A DNA stretch of 61,209 bases, from the NCBI RefSeq assembly GCF_021442385.1, contig NZ_MUZA01000034.1, positions 1 to 61,209 of the forward strand. Direction: 5' to 3'. This document shows, one piece after another, positions 7,862 through 16,434 of this stretch. Position 1 is the first letter of the stretch, and the number at the start of each line of letters is the position of its first letter. The notes below the pieces were generated by a model. That model saw only the letters and a list, made by a program, of their open reading frames with translations, was not told the origin of the DNA and made no database searches. The DNA comes from Micromonospora sp. MH99 (lineage in GTDB: Bacteria > Actinomycetota > Actinomycetes > Mycobacteriales > Micromonosporaceae). The translations under genes were made by a program, and so were the position numbers.

Positions 7862-8743
7862 TCAGCGGGGGCCGCGCACCACGGCGACCGGGCACCGGGC
7901 GTGGTGCAGCACCGACTGACTCACCGACCCCAGCAGCAGGCCGGTCACCTCGCCGCGCCCCTGCCCCCCGACGACCATCAGTTGGGCGGAACGGGACGCC
8001 TCGGCGAGCACCGCGCCGGTGCGCCCGTGCGTCGCCCGCCAGGTCAGCCGCAGCCCCGGGTGGCGGTCGGTCAGCCCGTCCAGCCAGCCGGTGAGCATCC
8101 GCTCCTGCTCGGCGTGCAGCTGCGCCTCGTCGTACACCAGGGGTTGCATGTCACCGGGGCCGCTGCTGCCGGGGTGCCGGTAGGCGTGCACCGCGCGCAG
8201 CGGCACGCCGCGCGCCACGGCGGTCTCGGCCGCGAAGTCGGCGGCGAGCCGGGACGCCGCCGAGCCGTCCATCGCCACCACCACCGGCTCGTCGGGGCGT
8301 TGGTCGCCGCGGGCGACGAGCACCGGGCAGTCGGCGTACGCGCAGACCTGCACCGCCACCGAGCCGACGACCAGCGCGGAGAAGCCGCCCAACCCGCGGT
8401 CGCCGAGCACGATGAGCGCGGCGGTGGGGGACTCACCCACCAGCACGGCGGAGGCCTCGCCGTCGATGATCTCACCGGCGACCGTGAGCCCGGGTGTGGT
8501 CGCCTCGGCCTCGGCCACCGCGGCGGCCACCAGCTCCTCGGCCCGGTGGCGCAGTCCGGCGCCGGGCGGCGCGTCGGGAGCGGGGGAGACCGGCACGTGC
8601 AGCAGCGGCCAGATGAACCCGTGCACCACCCGCAGCGGTCGGTGCCGGCGGACGGCCTCGGCGGCGGCCAGGCGCACCGCGCGCAGGGACGACTCCGAGC
8701 CGTCCACGCCGACCACCACCGCCGCGCTGTCCGCCGAGTTCAC
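7862..8743 (-). CDS. Universal stress protein with two USP domains
   Basis: A 293-residue cytoplasmic protein with tandem UspA domains. Domain 1 starts VVVGVDGSESSLRAV and ends with the nucleotide-binding signature GDRGLGGFSALVVGSVA. Domain 2 starts VVVAMDGSAASRLAA and ends GGQGRGEVTGLLLGSVSQSV. The G-2x-G-9x-G(S/T) pattern in both suggests ATP binding. GTG 8743 was chosen because GGGAGGTGA lies just upstream and the first domain begins within 10 residues. Proteins of this kind are usually induced in hypoxia or dormancy in actinobacteria; no regulator site was identified here. Confidence 0.9.
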   Translation of the reverse strand: MNSADSAAVVVGVDGSESSLRAVRLAAAEAVRRHRPLRVVHGFIWPLLHVPVSPAPDAPPGAGLRHRAEELVAAAVAEAEATTPGLTVAGEIIDGEASAVLVGESPTAALIVLGDRGLGGFSALVVGSVAVQVCAYADCPVLVARGDQRPDEPVVVAMDGSAASRLAADFAAETAVARGVPLRAVHAYRHPGSSGPGDMQPLVYDEAQLHAEQERMLTGWLDGLTDRHPGLRLTWRATHGRTGAVLAEASRSAQLMVVGGQGRGEVTGLLLGSVSQSVLHHARCPVAVVRGPR

Positions 8744-8858
8744 CCGTGTCACCTCCCGCCGGGCCAGTATCGCGGGCGTGGCGGCGCGGCGGAGCGATAC
8801 CGCCGGTCGGGCCCGGGTCGGTACGCTGGCGGCGACCGGACGGGGAGGAGCGTCATCG

Positions 8859-9605
8859 ATGGGTGAACCGGACGAGCCGAGCACCGCCCGCATGATCGAC
8901 TTCTGGCTCGGCGGGGAGCACCACTTCGACGTCGACGTGGCCGCGGCGGGCGCCTTCGAGCAGGCGTACGGGCCGTGCGCGCCGGTCTTTGCGGAGCTGC
9001 GGGCGTTCCTCGGCCGGGCGGTGCGGGCGATGGCCGAGCAGGGCGTGGACGGGTTCCTGGTGTTCGGCGCGGGCGTGCCGACGATGGGCAACGTGCACGA
9101 GGTCGCCGCCGAGGCCACCGTGCTCTACACCGACGTCGACCCGGTCACCATCCGGCTGGGGCAGCGGATCCTCGCCGACAGCGACCGGGCGGGCTACGGC
9201 TACGGCGACGCCACGGACATCGGCACTGTCGACCCGGCCCAGCTGCACCGATTCGTCCCGGGGTGGGGGCGGCGGCCGGTGGGGGTGGTCTTCCTCGGGC
9301 TCGCCGCGTTCCTCGACGACGCCACGCTCACGCGCACCCTCGACGAGCTGTACGCCGCAGCGGCGCCGGGGAGCCTGCTGGCCGTGGACTTCGACACCGA
9401 GGAGTTGGCCGCCCACCCGCAGGCGCTGGCGATGATGGGGCCGGCGTTCCGGATGCGTCCCCCGGCGGCGTTCGCCCCGCTGCTCGGTAGGTGGACGCCG
9501 ACGGCGGACGGGATCGTCCCGGTGCACCGGTGGCGGCCCGCCGGCCCGCCCGCCGACGTGCCGGACGCCTTTCACGGCGTGCTGGCGACACGGGGCGCCG
9601 ACTGA
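8859..9605 (+). CDS. SAM-dependent methyltransferase (DUF574/Methyltransf_19 type)
   Basis: The 248-residue protein starts PDEPSTARMIDFWLGGEHHFDVD, the characteristic opening of an actinobacterial SAM-dependent methyltransferase family that is expanded in Micromonospora and Streptomyces. VFGAGVPTMGNVHEVA corresponds to motif I (usually with a G-x-G-x-PT element), and VLYTDVDPVTI to the acidic motif II. ATG 8859 follows GGGGAGGAG. It is divergent from the universal stress gene with 115 bp between starts. Substrate unknown. Confidence 0.83.
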   Translation: MGEPDEPSTARMIDFWLGGEHHFDVDVAAAGAFEQAYGPCAPVFAELRAFLGRAVRAMAEQGVDGFLVFGAGVPTMGNVHEVAAEATVLYTDVDPVTIRLGQRILADSDRAGYGYGDATDIGTVDPAQLHRFVPGWGRRPVGVVFLGLAAFLDDATLTRTLDELYAAAAPGSLLAVDFDTEELAAHPQALAMMGPAFRMRPPAAFAPLLGRWTPTADGIVPVHRWRPAGPPADVPDAFHGVLATRGAD

Positions 9606-9680
9606 CCCGCGACGACCGGTTGTCCGGGAGCGTCCGTATGATGCTTGCCCTGTAGCAAGTTTCTGGAGGGACGACCAACC

Positions 9681-10859
9681 ATGGTGGACGCGCCGGACGG
9701 GGTGTCGCGCGCGCTGCGCGAGGCCGCGCCCGACCAGTTGGCGGAAGCGGCGGACCGGGCGATCCGGTCGGCGTTGGGCGCGTTGCGCACCGACGTGTTC
9801 GTCGCCGACTACCGGATCAGCGGTCTCTGGCCGGTGCTGGATCCCGACCTGCCGGCGGCCGGAGCCCTGGCCCGGCACACCGTGGCGCAGCGCTGCTTCT
9901 CCAGCCAGCAGCCGGTGCGCGACGGGCTGGACGACGGCGCGTGCCGGCTCTACCTGCCGCTGACGGTGTGGGGGGAGCGGCTGGGTGTGCTGCTCATCGA
10001 GCTGCCGACCGTCCCGGGCCCGGCGGTCACCGGCCACGCCACCGACATCGCCGGCGACCTGGCGGTGGCGATGCGGGCAGCGGACCGCGAGACCGACCGC
10101 TATCGCCGGGCCCGTCGCCGGGAGCGGCTCAGCATGGCCGCCGAGATGCAGTGGGACCTGCTGCCCGGTCGCAGCGTGTCGCACCGCGCCTTTCACCTGG
10201 CCGGGCAGTTGGAACCGGCGTACACCGTCGGCGGGGACCACTTCGACTGGTCGCTGGACGGTGACCGGCTCACCCTGACCGTGCTCAACGGCGAGGGCAC
10301 CGGCCTGGCCGCGTCGCTGCTGACGGCGGTCACGGTGAACGCGATGCGCAACGCCCGCCGCTCCGGAGGTGGCCTCGTGGAGCAGGCGGAGCTGGCCTCG
10401 GACACGGTCTACTACCAGCACCGGGGGCGTCGGCACGTGGCCACGCTGCTGCTCGAGCTGGACATCCGCACCGGGCGGGTGCGCGCGGTCGACGCCGGTT
10501 CGCCGCACCTGCTGCGGATGCGCGGCGCGACCGTCGAGCCGGTGAAGCTGGAGCAGCAGCTGCCGTTGGGCATGTTCGCCGAGACCCGCTACGAGCTGCA
10601 GGAGTTCACGCTCGCGCCGGGTGACCGGGTCTTCGTCGTCAGCGACGGGGTGTGGGCGGCCGAGCCGGCGGGGCGGGAGCCGTACGGGCAGCGGATGATG
10701 GCCCGATCCCTACGGGCCACACGGTTGCAGCCGGCGACCGAGGCGGTTGGTACGGTGATGCGCGAACTACACGCCTACCACGCGGATTCCGATTTGCGCG
10801 ACGACGCCGTCGTCGTCTGCCTCGACTGGCATGGTCCGCGTGAGCGGGACGGCGGATGA
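9681..10859 (+). CDS. RsbU/SpoIIE-type PPM phosphatase
   Basis: A 392-residue cytoplasmic protein. Residues about 1-140 resemble a degenerate GAF sensor, with a linker helix RRARRRERLSMAAEMQWDLLP. The C-terminal half is a PP2C-like phosphatase domain of the kind that dephosphorylates anti-anti-sigma factors. Metal-site Asp residues are seen in VGGDHFDW and SDLRDDAVVV. The central motif, normally with Asp in a DxxGHG pattern, reads LNGEGTGLAAS, so that Asp is Asn here. ATG 9681 with GGAGGG upstream is preferred. It overlaps the MarR gene in ATGA (10856-10859), so the two products are translated together. Confidence 0.85.
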   Translation: MVDAPDGVSRALREAAPDQLAEAADRAIRSALGALRTDVFVADYRISGLWPVLDPDLPAAGALARHTVAQRCFSSQQPVRDGLDDGACRLYLPLTVWGERLGVLLIELPTVPGPAVTGHATDIAGDLAVAMRAADRETDRYRRARRRERLSMAAEMQWDLLPGRSVSHRAFHLAGQLEPAYTVGGDHFDWSLDGDRLTLTVLNGEGTGLAASLLTAVTVNAMRNARRSGGGLVEQAELASDTVYYQHRGRRHVATLLLELDIRTGRVRAVDAGSPHLLRMRGATVEPVKLEQQLPLGMFAETRYELQEFTLAPGDRVFVVSDGVWAAEPAGREPYGQRMMARSLRATRLQPATEAVGTVMRELHAYHADSDLRDDAVVVCLDWHGPRERDGG

Positions 10860-11380
10860 GAGTCGCCGCCGCCGCGCCGGGCGGGCACCAGCGCGACGAC
10901 GGCAGGGGACATCGGGTGGAGCGACCTGGGGATCTCGCCTCGGCGATCGACGCGGCCGCCGAAACGCTGATCGCCGTGCTCGACTCGGCGGCGTCGCGGC
11001 ATCAGGTGCCACCGACGCAGCTGCGGGTGCTGATGCTGATCAGCGGGCGGCAGGAGACCAACGTCAACGGCCTCGCGGAGTTGCTGGACGTGGTGCCCTC
11101 CTCGGCCAGCCGTCTCTGCGACCGGCTGGAGGCGACCGGTCTGTTGCGCCGGGTGGCCGACCCGCGCGACCGGCGGGAGGTGCGGTTGGTGCCGACCGCC
11201 GCCGCCCTGACCCTGCTGCGGGAGCTGGCGGAGCGGCGCCAGCGCGCGGTGCAGGCAGTGCTGGACAGGATGCCCCCGCGGATGCAGCACGATCTGTTGC
11301 TGTCGTTGCTCGCCTTCGGTCGCGCGGCGACGCAGACGGTGCCGGAGCAGCAGACCGATCAGGCGGTTCAGACGGCCTGA
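10856..11380 (+). CDS. MarR family transcriptional regulator
   Basis: The 174-residue protein has a winged-helix MarR domain: QLRVLMLISGRQETNVNGLAELLDVVPSSASRLCDRLEATGLLRRVADPRDRREVRLV, here best described by the wing motif DPRDRREV. About 25 extra basic residues precede the first helix; a GTG at 10916 would remove most of them. The start overlaps the phosphatase stop (ATGA), so the pair looks like a signalling unit in which phosphatase and regulator levels are matched. Ligand unknown. Confidence 0.85.
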   Translation: MRVAAAAPGGHQRDDGRGHRVERPGDLASAIDAAAETLIAVLDSAASRHQVPPTQLRVLMLISGRQETNVNGLAELLDVVPSSASRLCDRLEATGLLRRVADPRDRREVRLVPTAAALTLLRELAERRQRAVQAVLDRMPPRMQHDLLLSLLAFGRAATQTVPEQQTDQAVQTA

Positions 11381-11419
11381 ACCGCCAACCCCCTTCCACT
11401 AGTATCCTAGGACGGCTTA

Positions 11420-11457
11420 GGCGTGGTGATCCACGCCACAGTGCGGCACGGCCGCAC
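11420..11457 (+). terminator. Two adjacent hairpins after the phosphatase-marR operon
   Basis: Two perfect hairpins stand side by side in the 293-bp gap before the pgsA block. The first pairs GGCGTGG (11420-11426) with CCACGCC (11431-11437). The second pairs GTGCGGC (11441-11447) with GCCGCAC (11451-11457). There is no U-tract, as is usual for actinobacterial terminators. Just upstream, AGTATCCTAGGAC (11401-11413) is an AT-richer patch with a CCTAGG palindrome. Downstream, TATAGT (11500-11505) is a possible -10 for the next operon but lacks a convincing -35. Confidence 0.5.
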
Positions 11458-11673
11458 CAACGGCGCGCGGCGGCGGCCGAGGAGCGCGGGGGAGCCCGAT
11501 ATAGTGGCAGCGCACTCAGCCGGCCCGTGATCATCGAGATCGCGGGCCGCATCAGGGCAGAGGTCCCATCCCGGGGCCGCAGGGGAGCCGGCGGTTGCCG
11601 GCCCGACAGCGCGTACGACCTCCGCCGCGCCCGTTCACGGTCTGGCGTCGGGGCGTGCGGTGGAGGAGGTTCG

Positions 11674-12306
11674 GTGTCGCGTCGGCCGGCTCGGGCAGAG
11701 CATCCGCGGGACACCGGTGACCAGGCTCCCGGCGACCAGGTGCTCACCCTGCCCAACCTGATCAGCTTCGGGCGCCTGCTGGGCGTACCCCTGTTCCTCT
11801 ATCTGTTCCTGGTGGCCCGCGCGGACGTGGCGGCGGTGGTGGTGCTGGCCATCGGCGGCACCACCGACTGGGTCGACGGTTGGATCGCGCGCCGGCTGCG
11901 TCAGGTGAGCCGGCTCGGAGAGCTGCTCGACCCCCTCGCCGACCGGCTCTACATCCTCGCCACGCTGCTCGCCTTCACGGCCCGGGAGGTGGTGCCGTGG
12001 CAGTTCACGGCGGCGCTGCTGGCCCGGGAGGCGCTGCTGCTCGGCTCGCTGGCGGTGTTGCGCCGCTACGGGTACGGGCCGCCGCCGGTGCACTACGTCG
12101 GCAAGACCGCCACGTTCCTGCTGCTCGCGGCGTTCCCGGTGCTGTTGTTGGCCACCGAGTGGAGTGCGGCGGCGACGGCCACGGCCGCGATCGGGTGGGG
12201 GCTGGCCTGGTGGGGGCTGGTGCTCTACTGGGTGGCCGGCGCCATGTACGTGGTGCAGGCGGCGCGGCTGGTGCGCGCGGCGCGCGGCCCGGGAGCGGCC
12301 ACGTGA
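11674..12306 (+). CDS. CDP-alcohol phosphatidyltransferase (PgsA2-like)
   Basis: This 210-residue membrane enzyme joins CDP-diacylglycerol to an alcohol to make a phospholipid. The complete CDP-alcohol phosphotransferase signature D-x2-D-G-x2-A-R-x8-G-x3-D-x3-D is present: DWVDGWIARR, then SRLGELLDPLADR. Around it are hydrophobic helices from LISFGRLLGVPLFLYLFLV to WGLVLYWVAGAMYVV. GTG 11674 follows GGAGGAGGT. By position it corresponds to Rv1822 (pgsA2) of M. tuberculosis; the alcohol (glycerol phosphate or other) is not determined. It overlaps the next gene by GTGA. Confidence 0.9.
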   Translation: MSRRPARAEHPRDTGDQAPGDQVLTLPNLISFGRLLGVPLFLYLFLVARADVAAVVVLAIGGTTDWVDGWIARRLRQVSRLGELLDPLADRLYILATLLAFTAREVVPWQFTAALLAREALLLGSLAVLRRYGYGPPPVHYVGKTATFLLLAAFPVLLLATEWSAAATATAAIGWGLAWWGLVLYWVAGAMYVVQAARLVRAARGPGAAT

Positions 12307-13244
12307 GCGCGACGCCGCCGGAGCGTCCCCGCACGGATCGGGTGTACGCCCCGGACTTCCTCACCGAGCTGTTCCGCAACCCCCTGGATCCGGGGTACGC
12401 GGACGCGGCGGCCGCGCGCCGGCGGGCGGCGTCGTCGCAGGACGACGCGTCCTCGGGTTGGCCGGCGCGGTCGGTCAGCCTGGTCGTGGTGGTGGTGCTG
12501 GGCTTCCTGTTCGCGGTGGCGTACCGCCAGACGATGGCGGACGAGCCGGGGCGTGCCCAGGCCCGCTCCGGGTTGGTGGCGCAGATCAAGGAGCGGGAGG
12601 GCCAGACCGACCGGTTGTCGGCGCGCGCGGACCAGCTGCGCGAGGAGGTCAGCCGCCAGCGGGACGCGGCGTTGAGCGGGTCGACCGCGGCCCGTCTGCG
12701 GGACCTGGAGGCGGTCACCGGGCTCGGCCGGGTGCGGGGTGACGGTGTGGTGGTGCGCCTGGCGGACGCGCCGGGCAACGCGGATGCGGTGACCGGTAAG
12801 GGCGCGGGGCCGTCGCAGGTGCTGTACAGCGATCTGCAGGGTGTGGCGAACGCGTTGTGGAGCGCCGGCGCTGAGGCGATCTCGATCAATGGGCAGCGGT
12901 TGACGTCGACGTCGACGATCCGGACGGCGGGCGAGGCGATCCTGGTGGATTTCCGGCCGGTGACGGGGCCGTACGAGGTGTCGGCGATCGGGCCGGGGTC
13001 GATGCGGCGCAAGTTCGAGGACAGCCGGAACGCGGCGGTGATGCGGGAGGTCGCGCAGAAGACCGGCCTGTCGTTCGGTGTGCGCAAGGCGGAGGACCTC
13101 ACCCTGCCGGCGGCTCCGGAGCCGCAGCTACGCTACGCCAAGCCGTCGGTCAGTCCGAGCCCTTCTGGGTCGGGTGTCCGGTCCGGCAGTCCTGGGTCGT
13201 CGGGTTCGCCGGGGACCGCTAGTCCTTCCGGAGGTGGCGGATGA
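12303..13244 (+). CDS. DUF881 family membrane-anchored protein (Rv1823-like)
   Basis: A 313-residue protein with a cytoplasmic N-terminus, one transmembrane helix near residues 57-75 (SLVVVVVLGFLFAVAY), a coiled coil (QIKEREGQTDRLSARADQLR) and an extracytoplasmic DUF881 domain with YSDLQGVANALWSAGAEAISINGQR and IGPGSMRRKFED. The C-terminus is a Ser/Pro/Gly-rich low-complexity tail. GTG 12303 overlaps the stop of the phosphatidyltransferase. The family flanks a small basic protein in many Gram-positives and is thought to work at the envelope; its biochemical role is unsettled. Confidence 0.88.
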   Translation: MSATPPERPRTDRVYAPDFLTELFRNPLDPGYADAAAARRRAASSQDDASSGWPARSVSLVVVVVLGFLFAVAYRQTMADEPGRAQARSGLVAQIKEREGQTDRLSARADQLREEVSRQRDAALSGSTAARLRDLEAVTGLGRVRGDGVVVRLADAPGNADAVTGKGAGPSQVLYSDLQGVANALWSAGAEAISINGQRLTSTSTIRTAGEAILVDFRPVTGPYEVSAIGPGSMRRKFEDSRNAAVMREVAQKTGLSFGVRKAEDLTLPAAPEPQLRYAKPSVSPSPSGSGVRSGSPGSSGSPGTASPSGGGG

Positions 13245-13573
13245 TCGCGGTGCTGGCGTTGCTCGCCGGTGTGGTGCTGGGCGTGTGGCTTGATCCCACG
13301 GTGCCGGCGGCGTTGCAGCCGTACCTGCCGATCGCGGTGGTCGCCGCGTTGGACGCGGTGTTCGGTGGGGTGCGGGCGAAGTTGGACCGCATCTTCGACG
13401 ACAAGCAGTTCGTGGTGTCGTTCATCTCGAACGTGCTGGTGGCTGGTCTGATCGTGTATCTCGGGGATCAGTTGGGGGTGGGCGGGCAGTTGTCCACAGG
13501 TGTGGTGGTCGTTCTGGGTGTGCGGATCTTCGGGAATGTGGCGGCGATCCGTCGGCACCTGTTCCGGGCGTAG
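13241..13573 (+). CDS. sbp: Small basic family protein (DUF1290, Sbp)
   Basis: The 110-residue membrane protein matches the DUF1290/Sbp family: VLALLAGVVLGVWLDPTVP, then LPIAVVAALDAVFGGVRAKLDRIFDDKQFVVSFISNVLVAGLIVYLGDQLG is its hallmark block (three hydrophobic helices around a charged GGxRAxLD turn). ATG overlaps the upstream DUF881 stop (ATGA, 13241-13244). It lies between two DUF881 genes as in M. tuberculosis Rv1823-Rv1825, implying a complex. Confidence 0.9.
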   Translation: MIAVLALLAGVVLGVWLDPTVPAALQPYLPIAVVAALDAVFGGVRAKLDRIFDDKQFVVSFISNVLVAGLIVYLGDQLGVGGQLSTGVVVVLGVRIFGNVAAIRRHLFRA

Positions 13574-13584
13574 GTTTGACAGCG

Positions 13585-14547
13585 ATGAGCGACGAGCAGG
13601 CGGAGACGGGGACGGGTTGGCCGCAGCCGGCGGGGCCGGGGCGGCCGGGTGGGCCGGCTGGTGAGCCGGATCCGCGGCCGGATGCGCCGGACCCGGACGA
13701 GTTGAGTCCGTTGGCGCCGCACGGTCCGACGGAGGAGCCGGAGTCGCCGGACGCGGAGCCCGGGGTGGCCCCGGTCGATGACGGCGCGACGGTGGACCTG
13801 AGCGCGATGTCGCGCCCGGCTGAGCCGGCGGACGAGCCGGTGGTGGAGTCGGTCCCCGCGGCGTCGGTGCGGTCGCGGTTCAGCGCGGCCGGGGTGATGA
13901 TCGCGGCTTTGTTGGCGTTGCTGGGGTTCACGCTCGTCGTGCAGTTGAGGACGACGTCGACGGATCCGACGTTGGGGGCGACGCGTCAGGAGGACCTGGT
14001 GCGGATCCTGTCGGATCTGGATGCGCGCGAGAACCGTCTCCAGCAGGACATTCGGGCGTTGGAGGACAGCCAGCGGCAGTTGGCCTCGGGTGCGCAGGGT
14101 CGGCAGGCGGCGTTGGACGAGGCGACTCGTCGGGCGGACGAGCTGGGGATTCTGGCGGGTACGTTGCCGGCGGTGGGTCCGGGGTTGACTGTGCAGTTCT
14201 CCAGCAACGGGATCAAGCCGATCACGGCGGACCGGGTGTTGGACGCGGTGCAGGAGTTGCGGGGCGCGGGCGCGGAGGCGATGCAGATCTCCGGTGGTGA
14301 CCGGGAGACGGTGCGGGTGATCGCATCGACGTACTTCCTCGATGGGGACAACGGGTCGTTGGTGGTGGAGGGGCGTCGGTTGACGGGGCCGTTCACCATC
14401 ACGGTGATCGGTGATCCGGCGACGATGCGTACGGCGTTGAACATTCCTGGTGGGGTGGTCGCGTCGGTCCGGGGTGACGGCGGTAACGTGACGTTTGGGG
14501 AGCGTGAGGTTGCCGAGGTTTCGGCGCTGCACGTGCCGACCAAGTAG
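13585..14547 (+). CDS. DUF881 family membrane-anchored protein (Rv1825-like)
   Basis: The second DUF881 paralogue, 320 residues. A long Pro/Glu/Asp-rich cytoplasmic N-terminus (about 95 residues) precedes one transmembrane helix (SAAGVMIAALLALLGFTLVVQL). A coiled coil follows (DLDARENRLQQDIRALEDSQ) and then the DUF881 domain with SSNGIKPITADRVLDAVQEL, GAGAEAMQISGGD and a final NVTFGEREVAEV. ATG 13585 is chosen over an upstream TTG at 13576. The gene starts 11 nt after sbp, so the four genes from 11674 form one operon. Confidence 0.87.
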   Translation: MSDEQAETGTGWPQPAGPGRPGGPAGEPDPRPDAPDPDELSPLAPHGPTEEPESPDAEPGVAPVDDGATVDLSAMSRPAEPADEPVVESVPAASVRSRFSAAGVMIAALLALLGFTLVVQLRTTSTDPTLGATRQEDLVRILSDLDARENRLQQDIRALEDSQRQLASGAQGRQAALDEATRRADELGILAGTLPAVGPGLTVQFSSNGIKPITADRVLDAVQELRGAGAEAMQISGGDRETVRVIASTYFLDGDNGSLVVEGRRLTGPFTITVIGDPATMRTALNIPGGVVASVRGDGGNVTFGEREVAEVSALHVPTK

Positions 14548-14631
14548 GAACACGCCCGTCCGGTCTCCTGACCGGCGCGGCCGCGCCGGGCCCGGGTGGT
14601 CCGGGGCACCGATGGATGAAGGACGCGTCTG

Positions 14632-15012
14632 GTGATTCCCGAGGATCTGCGATACACCGCCGAGCATGAGTGGGTGGCGGGTGACGGTACCGGCTCGGTG
14701 CGGGTCGGCATTACGCACTTCGCGCAGGACGCGTTGGGTGACATCGTGTACGTGCAGTTGCCGGAGGTGGGTGCGGCCGTCGCGGTCGGTGACTCGCTGG
14801 GTGAGATCGAGTCGACCAAGAGTGTGTCGGAGATCTACGCGCCGGTTGCGGGCACGGTGGCGGCGCGTAACGACGCGCTGGGTGACACTCCTGAGCTGAT
14901 CAACACGGATCCGTACGGTGCGGGTTGGCTGGTGGAGATCACGCCGAACGATCCGACGGCGACGGACGGGTTGCTGACGGCGGGCGCGTACCAGAAGATC
15001 ACCGAAGGCTGA
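14632..15012 (+). CDS. gcvH: Glycine cleavage system H protein
   Basis: The 126-residue lipoyl carrier shuttles the aminomethyl group between the P, T and L proteins of glycine cleavage. The lipoylation site is ESTKSVSEIYAPVAG with Lys63. YTAEHEWV at the N-terminus and DPYGAGWLVEI near the end are typical. GTG 14632 gives the usual length. It is 84 nt after the DUF881 gene. Its partner gcvP is about 9.6 kb downstream behind a glycine riboswitch; gcvT is not in the window. Confidence 0.96.
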   Translation: MIPEDLRYTAEHEWVAGDGTGSVRVGITHFAQDALGDIVYVQLPEVGAAVAVGDSLGEIESTKSVSEIYAPVAGTVAARNDALGDTPELINTDPYGAGWLVEITPNDPTATDGLLTAGAYQKITEG

Positions 15013-15053
15013 GTGTGCTTGATCCGGTGTGCGGGATGTCTGCGCGCGTCCGG

Positions 15054-15082
15054 TTGCCCTGCATTTCGGCGCTGGCTAGGCT
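15054..15082 (+). promoter_or_regulatory. Promoter upstream of garA
   Basis: TTGCCC (15054-15059) and TAGGCT (15077-15082) are spaced by exactly 17 bp, matching a housekeeping-sigma promoter. The start codon of the FHA gene lies about 140 bp downstream, leaving a long 5' leader in the 217-bp gap. Sequence only; no transcript evidence. Confidence 0.55.
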
Positions 15083-15229
15083 CGCCCAGTCGACCGAGAA
15101 GAACCCATTAGTTGAGCGTTGTGGAATTGCCTTCCCGGGCACGGGGAGCCAGCCGCCGGGTGGACGAGCGCCCGGCGGCCAGACCCGCCATTACCCGACG
15201 CCGACCGAACAGATCCGTGAGGTGGTCCC

Positions 15230-15682
15230 ATGACGCGCCCAGACGACGAGTTCCCCCCACTCGACGTCACCTCGACGCTCAATCTCGGCTCGCTCGACGA
15301 AGTGCTGGAAGGGCCGGACACCGATGTGGTGCCGAGCCGGATGTCCGGTTCGTTGCCGCCGGGTATGGCGTTGCTGGTGGTTCGTCGCGGTCCGAATGCG
15401 GGTGCCCGGTTCCTGTTGGACCACGATGTGACGACCAGTGGCCGGCACCCGGACAGTGACATCTTCCTCGACGATGTGACGGTGTCGCGCCGGCACGCGG
15501 AGTTCCACCGTGATGGTGGGACGTTCACGGTGCGGGACGTGGGTAGCCTCAACGGCACGTACGTGAATCGTGAGCGGGTCGAGGCGGCCACGTTGAGCAA
15601 TGGTGACGAGGTACAGATCGGTAAGTTCCGGGTGGTGTTCATCGCCGGTCCGCGCCCGGAGGAGGAGGCCGGCCGGGGGTGA
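15230..15682 (+). CDS. garA: FHA-domain metabolic regulator (GarA/OdhI homologue)
   Basis: A 150-residue soluble protein with an FHA domain at about residues 45-140 (SGRHPDSDIFLDDVTVSRRH and SLNGTYVNRERV contain the phosphothreonine-binding residues). In mycobacteria and corynebacteria GarA/OdhI, controlled by Ser/Thr kinases acting on an N-terminal ETTSVF motif, inhibits 2-oxoglutarate dehydrogenase. Here the corresponding N-terminus reads PPLDVTSTLNLGSL, so threonines are present but the motif is not canonical. Its place between gcvH and the MerR gene matches Rv1827. The start ATG follows GAGGTGGT. Confidence 0.85.
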   Translation: MTRPDDEFPPLDVTSTLNLGSLDEVLEGPDTDVVPSRMSGSLPPGMALLVVRRGPNAGARFLLDHDVTTSGRHPDSDIFLDDVTVSRRHAEFHRDGGTFTVRDVGSLNGTYVNRERVEAATLSNGDEVQIGKFRVVFIAGPRPEEEAGRG

Positions 15683-16434
15683 ACGAGCCTGCGGCCTCCA
15701 CGCCACCCGGGGCGGCCCGGTCCCAGCCGCTGATGAGCATCGGTGAGGTGCTGGGGCAGTTGCGGGTGGATTTCCCGGACACGACGATTTCGAAGCTGCG
15801 GTTCCTTGAGGCCGAGGGGCTGGTGGAGCCGCAGCGGACGGCGGCGGGTTACCGGAAGTACAGCTGGGACGATGTGGCGCGGTTGCGGTTCGTGCTGACC
15901 GCGCAGCGGGACCGGTACCTGCCGTTGCGGGTGATCCGTGAGCAGTTGGCGCAGTGGGATTCGTCCGGCGAGCAGCCGGAGCGGTCACGGCCGGCGTTGG
16001 TCGCGGTGGGGCCCGATGGTGAGGTGCCGGGTCGGGAGTCGGCGGAGCCGGCCGAGTCGTCGCAGGTGCGGCTCGGCCGGGCTGAGCTGGTGGCCCGCAG
16101 TGGGATCGACGAGTCGACGCTTGTGGAGTTGGAGCGGCTCGGTGTGCTGGTGTCGGATCCGCCGGGGTGGTACGACGCGGATGCGTTGATCATCGCGTCG
16201 GCGGTGGCGGGTTTGGCGGCGTACGGGTTGGAGCCGCGGCACCTGCGGGGTTACCGGAGTGCGGCCGATCGTGAGGTCGGGTTGTTCGCGCAGTTGGTGG
16301 CGCCGTTGGCGCGGCAGAGTGATCCGGCGGCGCGGGCGCGGGCGGCGGAGACGGCGCGGGAGTTGGTGGCGTTGTCGGAGCAGTTGCACGCGGCGTTGGT
16401 GCGGGTGGGGCTGCGGTCGACGTTGGGTCGGTGA
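15679..16434 (+). CDS. ftsR: MerR family regulator FtsR (Rv1828-like)
   Basis: A 251-residue protein with an N-terminal MerR helix-turn-helix (SIGEVLGQLRVDFPDTTISK, LEAEGLVEPQRTAAGYRKYS). A helical C-terminal effector domain follows, containing ESTLVELERLGVL and a predicted helix TARELVALSEQLHAALVRVG. GTG 15679 overlaps the garA stop (GTGA), so the two are co-translated. Orthologues in corynebacteria activate ftsZ and in mycobacteria are Rv1828; the gene order supports the same identity. Confidence 0.87.
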   Translation: MNEPAASTPPGAARSQPLMSIGEVLGQLRVDFPDTTISKLRFLEAEGLVEPQRTAAGYRKYSWDDVARLRFVLTAQRDRYLPLRVIREQLAQWDSSGEQPERSRPALVAVGPDGEVPGRESAEPAESSQVRLGRAELVARSGIDESTLVELERLGVLVSDPPGWYDADALIIASAVAGLAAYGLEPRHLRGYRSAADREVGLFAQLVAPLARQSDPAARARAAETARELVALSEQLHAALVRVGLRSTLGR

